From Brienomyrus brachyistius (taxonomy: Eukaryota; Chordata; Actinopteri; Osteoglossiformes; Mormyridae), in assembly GCF_023856365.1 (NCBI RefSeq), contig NW_026042417.1:124001-188000 (forward strand): 64,000 nucleotides of DNA, read 5' to 3'. A model generated the notes under the pieces. That model ran no database searches, was not told the origin of the DNA, and worked only from the letters and a program-made list of their open reading frames with translations. Below are positions 55,593 through 64,000 of this stretch, in pieces. Every line of letters begins with the position of its first letter. The stretch's first letter is position 1. The translations under genes were made by a program, and so were the position numbers.

Positions 55593-58256
55593 ATATAATA
55601 GGAGAAATCTCTATTCTTTAATCACACCTATTTTTGATCTCGTTATCCCTGTCCTTGTTCGGTGGCTGTTTTTCACCCAGTGACCAGACTAGCATTTCTG
55701 CTTATCACCCAGTGCCTGTGCAGGCTCTGTTGCTGGGGGACGTGAGCAGACAGCGTTTTCCCCTTGTGCATATCAGGTGCCTCCACCATGGATCACATTT
55801 AGCAGCAGATTAACAGAGGGCAGCTATGCGGCGCTCCCAGCAGGCAGAGGGGCGTGCACGCTGCGTTTGGCTGGCTGCAGCTATCCCCAGTGGCCCCAGC
55901 CGTTTCACCAGCGGGGGCATTCAATGGGACCCTCACACACATTCCAGATAGTTGGGGGGGGGAACAGACCACTGATCTGTTCTGCTTCTGTGCAGCTTCG
56001 CTTCACACCCCTGGGAATCCAAACCGGTCCAGGATGGGTAGATACACAGCACATGCACAGTGGGTTTGTCCTACTTTCCCAAGGCAATGTGACGTGTCGT
56101 TCTCTGCCAGACATATTCACTGTAAAACTGCATATTATAACACTTACAGAGCTTCAGCTTAAACTTGTGCCATATAACAGAAATCCACCTCTGGCAGAAT
56201 GTTCTGGGATTCTCCGGAACATGGATGGCAGCTACCCGACACCTGGAAATCTATTCACAGAAAATCCAAAACAAATATACACAAAGGATTGTATGCCCAC
56301 GCCCTCATCTCAACAACTTTTACTGTTGCTACAATCATCCCCCCCCGCCCCCCCCCCCCCAACACTCGCACGGTTCATTGCTTTGAACCACCTCCCTGAA
56401 ATCAATATGCCTAAGGTGAGATGTCGGCAATAATGACAGGCAGTAAATCGATACACAATTTTATCAGGGCACAGTAGGGCTACAACCTTAATGGTTTGGT
56501 CCAAATAAAAATGATTCCAAATTTGGGGCCTCTGAATAAATTTCAGCTGACACTATTAGATTTAAATCTTTGTTATTAAAAAAAGCAAAGGTCGGAGGAC
56601 GTGTTTTCTGTGCTCCCTCGCCAGGTGTGCTGGGTCCTTTGCTGGGAGGTAGGTCCGCGTTATGGATTGCCAGGACATGGTTTCGCTGAGGCTGCCAGAA
56701 TGAATTACAGCCCATTGGCCATGGGGATTACATCAGCCGCAGCCGAGTAAGCATGCGCGGAGGAAGACCTCGTCCCCTGGAAGATACCGCGCAGAACACA
56801 GAGCACTGTGTCTGCATGACGCCAAGCTGTCCTTTGTCACCCGCTTCACAGTCTGCAGACGTGCTGGAAGCTACCGAATACTCCCAGCGCAAGTGATGCT
56901 CGTACGCAACCCAAGGTACTACAAAAACGGCAAAGTCACCATAATACAAGATGAGAAGGGAGGGCTGATCTGGCAGGAATGCCAACACTGAAAGGGTAAG
57001 ATAAGTAATGAAGCCACCATGTGAAGGATCAGCAGAGGGTTAACATGAACCCAGCACAGTGAAATTTTACACCATTTTCAGCTCATGTGTTTCGCTAGCA
57101 GTTCAAGCGACAGCCTTTGGTTTTGTGTGCTCCCGTGGTCTGCAGGTGAACTGTTTACAAGTTGATAAATTAGCCTGTGACCTAAGCATTCATATAAATG
57201 CATCCGCTTTCTAGTTTACATATAATCACCTACGTTTTCCATGAGTAGTGCATGCCACCTGAAAAGATGCTTGATATTTAGTCATCTTAGTAACATTAAC
57301 AAACTCACGAAGTGTTCTAATTTTGTGAGCGGTCGTTAAACTTCTTGTTAAAATGTTAATGTCCCTAGGCTTTTACAGCAAATATATATCATGGTTTTCT
57401 GGACGCTGTTTCTGGTCAGCTGACCCACGCAATCACTTATGGGATAATTTATTTGTGTTCCCTCTCTCTCTCTCTGTTTGTCCACTTTGAATAACAGGAA
57501 ATGTTTTGGCAGACAGGAAACTCCAGCCAATGCCAGCAATAGAATTAAAAACCTGAATCCTAAGGAGGCCAATGGAGGGGGAAGGAATACCTCAATTTGA
57601 TGAATTGCAGCTTGGAAGAGGTTGCTGCCCATTGTAAGACACACAATGGCAAGTAAGGTCAACGGGGACCAATGCGGAGATGGGTGCCAAATGTTGCACC
57701 AATCAGAGTGCATGGATTCCAGGTCATGACCTTTCATGTTTTCCTAGCTTCCTTCCTTTCCCACTGCACAGGAATTCCATGCACATATGTATCTATGATT
57801 AAAATAGTTATAAAGTTGTACAAATATTGTATTCAATGACATTTACCACTTCCGCTACACCTGTAATTGTACAATAGATCTGTAATGGAGATGGCATGTT
57901 TCTGAAATTGAAAAATTTATAAATAAAGATTTTATGAATTTGGATAGATTCTATGCTACATTGAATTATTGATTACTACGCCATGCTTCTGAGTAAATTG
58001 GCCTATATCATTTATTTCTACCCTTGAATGTAAGCATTCTGATTTAAGTAAAATTATGGAATGATCAGAGATCTAAAATACTGGGTACGCTATCAAATAC
58101 TCACCTAGGAATCACAGTGCAGCAGTGTATCTTGGTCTGATACCACAGGTAGCCTGCAGGCACAAGGCTACCTCAGCTAAAGCTTCATATTTTCATTCTA
58201 CAAAACACATGCTAATAAGAAGGAAGGACTTCCATGAAGTTCGTGTGTGTAGAACA
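55593..58256. other. Gene-free stretch
   Basis: No exon was recognised. The 218-codon plus frame at 55777-56433 crosses a poly-C run (56341-56360) and looks spurious. Confidence 0.35.
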
Positions 58257-58405
58257 AAGTTCCCCAGTTTCAGCCCTGGGTGGCCAGAATCCAACACAGA
58301 CTGCAGATTTCCTTGCTCTAACACATCAGCGAATTACTAGGTTTAGTAGGTGTATCTGAGCAAGGAAATGTGTTCTTCAAGAGCAGAATTAGGGACCCCT
58401 GCTGT
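58257..58405. mobile_element. Short foldback element related to 23977-24114
   Basis: It begins AAAGTTCCCCAGTTTCAGCC and shares GCAGATTTCCTTGCTC with the element near 24 kb. The right end, AGGGACCCCTGCTG, is only roughly inverse to the left end. It is a diverged copy. Confidence 0.45.
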
Positions 58406-61400
58406 AGATAATGATTTTTGGATGCTCGGTCTCCAATAGTACGTCTTACAAGGAGATTAGAGGCATTTAATCAAACATTGTGGGCCTTTGATCCTGTCAT
58501 TCAACATGTTGTTGACTTTGAAGGAGAAACATGGACACGATTCCTTCTTGACTTTCTCCTGCATTATATTCAGCTACGGTCTTTTCAACTGAATGTCACA
58601 CATGTACACCTTCATCCCCGTCACCTCATGTCACATTCCTTAGCGACAGCAGTCCTATATGTGTAACTCTCCAGGAATTCTTTCTGAGAAGGAATGTTAA
58701 GCAGAGATAGACAAGCTCTTCTGGGAATGCTTTCCTCTTATGGAAAATCCTGCTAAAGTAAACACTGCCATTTCCATAGTTATTCTGTTTACCAGTAAGG
58801 ATCAGGCTCCCCAGCCACTGAAGAAAGGCCCACAGGGACATTTCACTGGATCCTTTCCCAGTTCTGTGAAAACCCCCCAGATTTCCCTGTTGTTTTATCA
58901 CCCAGAGTCCTTCCCAAGACAAAGAGCGTAACGTCACATGACATAGTTAGTTTATATGGGGTGATACGGGAATTTTAACAGCCTAGTTATCTTTAGCCGT
59001 TTTCTGCCCTGAAGAGATAGTACAGAGAACTGCCTAGTTCTGTGACTTTGTGGTAGATAGATGTTTATTTATTTCTTGATAAAATGTTAATATAAAACTA
59101 CTTAAAAGTGACATGTATCTATGTGGCATCAATCTGTTTCGTGAAGCTACCCTTTAAACTATAGCAACAAGGCCAGCTTTGACAGACGTTGAATTTCACA
59201 ATAATGACCTGTTCCTTCTGATCTTCTTCCTCCAGGCCACATTGTGCATGGTGTGCACGTCGCTCTAGAAACCTTACATATTAGATTACTGACTGAATGC
59301 ACTGCAGGAGATGCTCTCAGTTTCTGGCCATGCTGTTGAAGAACATTATCTAAAGGGATAACATGACGCTTCTCATAAATTACCTGCTCTCAGGAGAAGC
59401 TCCTCCCTCCCGGCTAAAAGAATCGATCTCGGGGCACCTCATGCATCACACAGAGTGGCTCAGGGAAGAACACACACAGCATCCACACACACAGCGTCCA
59501 CCTGCAACATGATCCACCTGCAACATTCACCACGGACAGGAGGCTTCGGCATAGGAACACTGCCATGGAAAGTCACATCAAATTCATCATATTCATTATA
59601 AAGGGCCGGTGCCCCTACTGCCTGAGAACTTTGCCTCGTTTTGGAGCTCAGTCAGATTTTAAAAGACGGCGAACACCAATTAAGTCACCGCACAGGACAT
59701 CTTCACATTTTATGACACAGAACTACGACGTGTGTAATGTCATATTTCCAAACCAGGCCAGTTAGGTAACAAAGAAGTGTAGTAAACATAACATAACACG
59801 GAGAACTGGGAAGGAAGCTCGGAAATTACAGATTGGAAGTGTTCAGGCTTTGCTTGAAGTCTACGTAGGTAAACCGAGGAACGCGACACGGTTTGCTGGT
59901 GCTTCTGACGTCATTAACTGCTGGGTGGGTCTTTGTGTACAGCCACTGCATTCCCCAATGAGAGAAGCTCACCTCCTCACTGGCACCCTTCAGGTTGACC
60001 TTGACATTAATACCGGAGGAGCACCAGATGACTGGACTGATCCTGCAAATCACGCAATGATTTAGACAAGAAACTTCGACGCTGCAGACACACGTACGCC
60101 TCTGGATTAGGTGCTTTCTCATTAGGGAACGGACATATATGAATACCCACATGGCAGCTAGAAATAACATGGATGCGGAGAAGCGAAACCACAGTAGAAA
60201 CTGTTGCACATTATTGAATTCTTAAAATGTACTATTTTCTTTAATCTAATAACTGCACGAAATACATGAATCCAGCTTGATGCAGTACTGCTGAAACACT
60301 CACAGAATAACATGCAAAGCCTTGATTTCCATCAGAAATGCCTTTAATACAAGTATTAACAAAATGTACAGTAGGCAACATTACAAATTCACCATACAAA
60401 AAAAAAAAAAATTCAGCAGTACATGCAAACAGCTGAAATACTGTACTCAGCACATTCAGACACAACATTTCAACACAAGACGAAGACATAAGCTGTGCTA
60501 CACATCGGATGCATTGCATAGATTAAAAAAAATATAGATTTACCTTATGCCGGAAATGACATAATGTCACATATACTAGACAGCACACTCCGTGACAGAG
60601 AACAGGTACGTTAACTGGAAACTATTCACAGAGAAGTGGCAGCAAAGGTGTCAAGTAAAGAGGTGTGGACACCGAGTGCCCCAATGGTTTTCCTAAAAGT
60701 GCACTAAAAGTGGGAAATGTGCCCGTGTCTCAGGTCCAGCCCTCAGTTGACATGGCTGACACACTTTCCCCCTCCTTGCCTCACTGTGCTCCGTTGCCAC
60801 ATGTGATGTGAGCAAATTCCACCTGCTGTCAACAATGGCGACCCAAAGACCTGAAGTCATCATGGAGGAGGCATGAGACCGAACCTAAGGAAGCGACGAG
60901 CTGCCAATCAGCAGCACTAATTCATTTAAATCTGCTGGTGAGAACAAACAGTAGAAGAGCATCAAACTGACATTGTAACTGCAACCTGACACATCAGCTC
61001 TAAGCACAATAAGCTAATGAGCCTAGCAGATGCTGGAAAGGCAAATGACATATGCTTCCTCAATTGAGAACCATTTCTGCAACGCAACTCGTATTATGCA
61101 ACTCTACTAAACAAATGTTTCATGAGCTGATTATCGGTAATGGGTCCCGCATGTTAGTGACGAAACAGCTTTTATATGTTGCACAGATCAGCCTTAGCAT
61201 TAAAGACAACAGCAGTTAGCAGCAGTCATGCTGAAAATTTCTCTTTAGGTGAAAACACATGACCATTACAACGAGGAAAGATGCTGATATTCTTAACCAG
61301 TCTGACTCTAAAGCAAAATTAAATGCAGCAAAAGAAATAAGAATAATTCATCATTTACAGCCTTTGGTAGATGGCAAAATGCAATCAGCCCCTGTAGCAG

Positions 61401-63808
61401 TTCAATCATTTTACCTACATCTCACAGGTGATACGTTTCATGACTTTGTACAAAAGCTGAATACGAGGGAAATAGTGGGAATGGTGGGGATGTAAACCCA
61501 GAGAAGGACGGCCTACATTTAACCACTCGAGAACGATGGGACTTTAAGGCCACGATGACAGACATTCTTATTAATGTTAACCGCAATAACAAGAAATCAA
61601 GTAAAAATGTTAGCAGGTGGTGTTTACAAGACAATGTCCACATTCAGAACAAATAAGGACAAACTACACTAACTTTATATTATTGGAAATACCATTTATA
61701 CTTTTCGTATTCAAAGCCAAAATATTCCCAGCATCTAAAACAATTACAAGCCAAACTGAGTCAAAAATAAATATTATGAGAAGCTTCAGAAAATGTTTAC
61801 CACCAAAGAGAACCTTCAGCATGCTTCTTGACTATATGTACAATCAGCAGAAGATCACTGCCCTATCTGAAGCTGCTATTTAAGAGTTGCCGGAAGTTAC
61901 ATCTTAGTTAAAAGTTCAAAAGCCCCCCTAGAAACGACTTCTCTGTATTTTAACGGTATCTAACACTCTCGTCCCAAAGAGTTTCACTTCCAGCGATGCC
62001 TTCAGAATTACCAGCAGCGCACATCATTCTTATGCTAATGGTGCCCATCTTGACAAAAAGAGAAAGACATTCTCTAAAAGCCTTTCTGGGACATTTCCTG
62101 AGTAGGACTTGCAATGTCTATCGGAGAGATATAGGTACAGTGATACACCATTGCTAATGCAAAAATAGCAAGCACTTGTCATAAATATACATATTTTCAG
62201 CTGTGAAGACAGTTTAAGGGGCCCTATATCCTTTGTACAATTAAAATATATGTGACTGCACAAAATAGCAAGTATTTACAATTATTTCATCTCTAATATT
62301 AGGGCTAGAGGGAGACAGTGTCACAAGGATAACAAAGGATTAATCCACAATATATATATTTAATAATTAAAATATTCTTGCTCTGGAATAGCAGCTAAAG
62401 TCTCAGTTATGGCTAGTATATACTGATTTTGTTGGATCTTGTAAAAATATTTACATTCATTAAACATATGACAAACCTAAATAAATATATCATCTTCTTT
62501 TACTGGAACTATGTTAAGTTCATACTATAAATGCCTTTGATTTGTTTGAGGTAAAAATATTCCAAGAAATAAAAAAAGTTATAATCAGACTCCACGCAGA
62601 AGCCCGTTTCCCTTCTAATTTGATATAACAGAGGCTAACGCTACTTTTAATACACCCTTCTAGAGAACACAGTTAAAGCTAAAATACTTCATTGCACGTT
62701 AAACACACCATTAAACTGACAACCAATAGGAAATACCAAGTTGCTACCTGTTCTGGTCCTTCATGGCTCCACACCACAGATAATTATAAGCATAATTGCT
62801 GATAAATGTATTATTGTACTATATTACTAATGACAATTCCCGACACTCTACGCATATTTGAGGACAGTCACTAAAAATCAAATTCTGTAATTCCGTTATG
62901 GTCAACTTCTCATTCAGATATTCAATCTACACATTACATTGAAGCGAAGAATTTGCATTACACTTTGCCATAAAACAGATCATGTAATGGTTGTACAGTG
63001 GACAGTTCTCTAGAGGTAAATTACTTTCACAGTGTTCTGCAGCCATTTTAAATTGACGGTGTCAGCTCACAAGGTCACAGTTTGAGAACAAAAAAAAAAC
63101 ATTACTTCTCTCGAGCCTACACGATAGAACAGGAGCGACACATCCTTAATTAGAAATAACCCATATGCAAATAAAAACAATGTCCAAAAAATGTAAGTGT
63201 TTAAAGTAAAATACGTAAATTCAAGTTCTTTTGCACTGCTAAATTGTGTTATTTTGGGTTAAAGTCGGTTAACCAGCAAGGCGAGTGCAAAGTAAATTGT
63301 TGTCCATTGGCCATAATCAAATGAATATGGAACTGCCTATTTCAGGAGTACGGATGGACAGACAACCAACGACAAAATAACAACGATAAGACAACGCAGA
63401 CACATTTTAACGTTATATGGACCTGACTCGAAAGGACAGTCGTTAAGCGGATGGAGATAAATAATAAAAAAAACAAAAAGGTTGTCTTATATACCATGGG
63501 GACGTCTCGTCCTATATATGCTAAATAATGCCTTGCACTTGGCGGAAAGCATTCGATCGATGCAAAAGCTTGAACCATTAAACCATTCGGCAACATGCGC
63601 GGAAGCAGACCTCCTCTTTCCATCATCGGGGTTTCTGAGATATAAAGGAACATAAAATGCAGGATAAATAAAACTTTGGGGCCTCAGACGTAGCCGCTTG
63701 AACTGACAGACGAATTATTCTCCGACTCACAGCCAGTCCACGAACCGTCTAAAACACGGGATATTAAATGCAGTCGCGATCCCCTTAGTGGCATCAATAC
63801 GACGGACG
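58406..63808 (-). other. Intergenic DNA, right part a probable 3' UTR of the PPP1R3-type gene
   Basis: No exon was recognised. From about 60.3 kb rightward the sequence is AT-rich and low in CpG, which would fit a long 3' UTR of the minus-strand gene at the right edge. Minus-strand ATTAAA hexamers lie at 60240-60245 and 60343-60348. No canonical minus AATAAA was found, so the transcript end is a guess. Confidence 0.3.
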
Positions 63809-64000
63809 CTATATAAAATGAATCCAGCCGTTCTCCCATTCTCTGGGCGGAGAGATTTTAAACCTGTGCCGGCGCACTTTATAATTATTGCCATTATTGT
63901 TGTCCCAAAACTCATCGCCACCAACGGTGTACTTGATGGCAAACTGAAGGGTGCCTCCGGTCTCCAAAAACGCAGGTGTGATGATTTTGAAGGCAAACTT
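63809..64000 (-). CDS. Protein phosphatase 1 glycogen-targeting regulatory subunit 3 (D/E/G type), C-terminal 63 codons
   Basis: PPP1R3 proteins tether the PP1 catalytic subunit to glycogen and promote glycogen synthesis. Read leftward from 64000, the frame is open for 63 codons to a TAG at 63809-63811. It encodes the end of a CBM21 carbohydrate-binding domain: LQFAIKY, then EFWDNNNGNNY with the WDNN-G-NY signature, and a C-terminal GWIHFI. The (G/S)WIHFI ending is characteristic of PPP1R3D and PPP1R3E in mammals, as recalled, so the paralogue cannot be fixed from this fragment. The PP1-binding RVxF motif and the start codon lie beyond the window. Family members usually have a single coding exon, and no acceptor interrupts this part. 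An 89-codon minus frame in another phase is a shadow. Confidence 0.88.
   Translation of the reverse strand, partial: KFAFKIITPAFLETGGTLQFAIKYTVGGDEFWDNNNGNNYKVRRHRFKISPPREWENGWIHFI

Noticed and set aside
55777..56433. 218-codon plus-strand frame
   Set aside because: It has no recognisable domain, runs through a poly-C tract giving a Pro-run near its end, and starts in unremarkable context.
56708..56992. Roughly 95-codon stop-free plus-strand stretch, open on the minus strand too
   Set aside because: It has no ATG until late, no bordering splice pair, no family resemblance, and being open on both strands suggests chance.

Overview
This window is vertebrate nuclear DNA, most likely from a ray-finned fish. 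Genes are sparse. One gene has seven or more introns with GT-AG borders. The intergenic DNA carries tRNA-derived SINEs with the tails typical of fish, Tc1-type DNA transposon remnants, short foldback (MITE-like) elements, minisatellites and many long poly-G/poly-C tracts. The species cannot be named from the sequence alone.

Layout. 1-20 kb: no gene recognised. It opens with a higher-order minisatellite (about 370-1095), followed by a SINE, GC-rich poly-G blocks, a CpG-rich block (about 7.5-8.4 kb), a 217-bp foldback element, a SINE with target-site duplication, and a 638-bp MITE-like element. 20.6-23.4 kb: an intronless 784-codon minus-strand gene for a protein with five repeated paired-CxxC modules, with a CpG-rich 5' flank; I do not recognise its family. 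23.4-41.6 kb: a gene desert with repeats. 41.6-47.2 kb: a complete plus-strand cibar2 (FAM92B) gene of nine coding exons, reassembled here by translation and splice-site reading. It includes an inferred 6-nt microexon and a candidate ciliary X-box 73 bp upstream of the ATG. 47.2-63.8 kb: intergenic, with a 26-bp minisatellite, a 27-bp minisatellite, SINE relics, hairpins and a second Tc1 derivative. 63.8-64.0 kb: the C-terminal 63 codons of a minus-strand glycogen-targeting PP1 regulatory subunit (PPP1R3 D/E/G type) running off the window.

The three genes do not form a pathway. In human, CIBAR2/FAM92B lies at 16q24 beside GSE1 and KIAA0513 (recalled knowledge); no GSE1 or KIAA0513 exon was recognised here. 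The CpG-rich blocks and AT-rich homeodomain-like clusters in the left half could be distal regulatory DNA, but that is inference. Most open reading frames in the window are chance products of GC-rich or tandemly repeated DNA.
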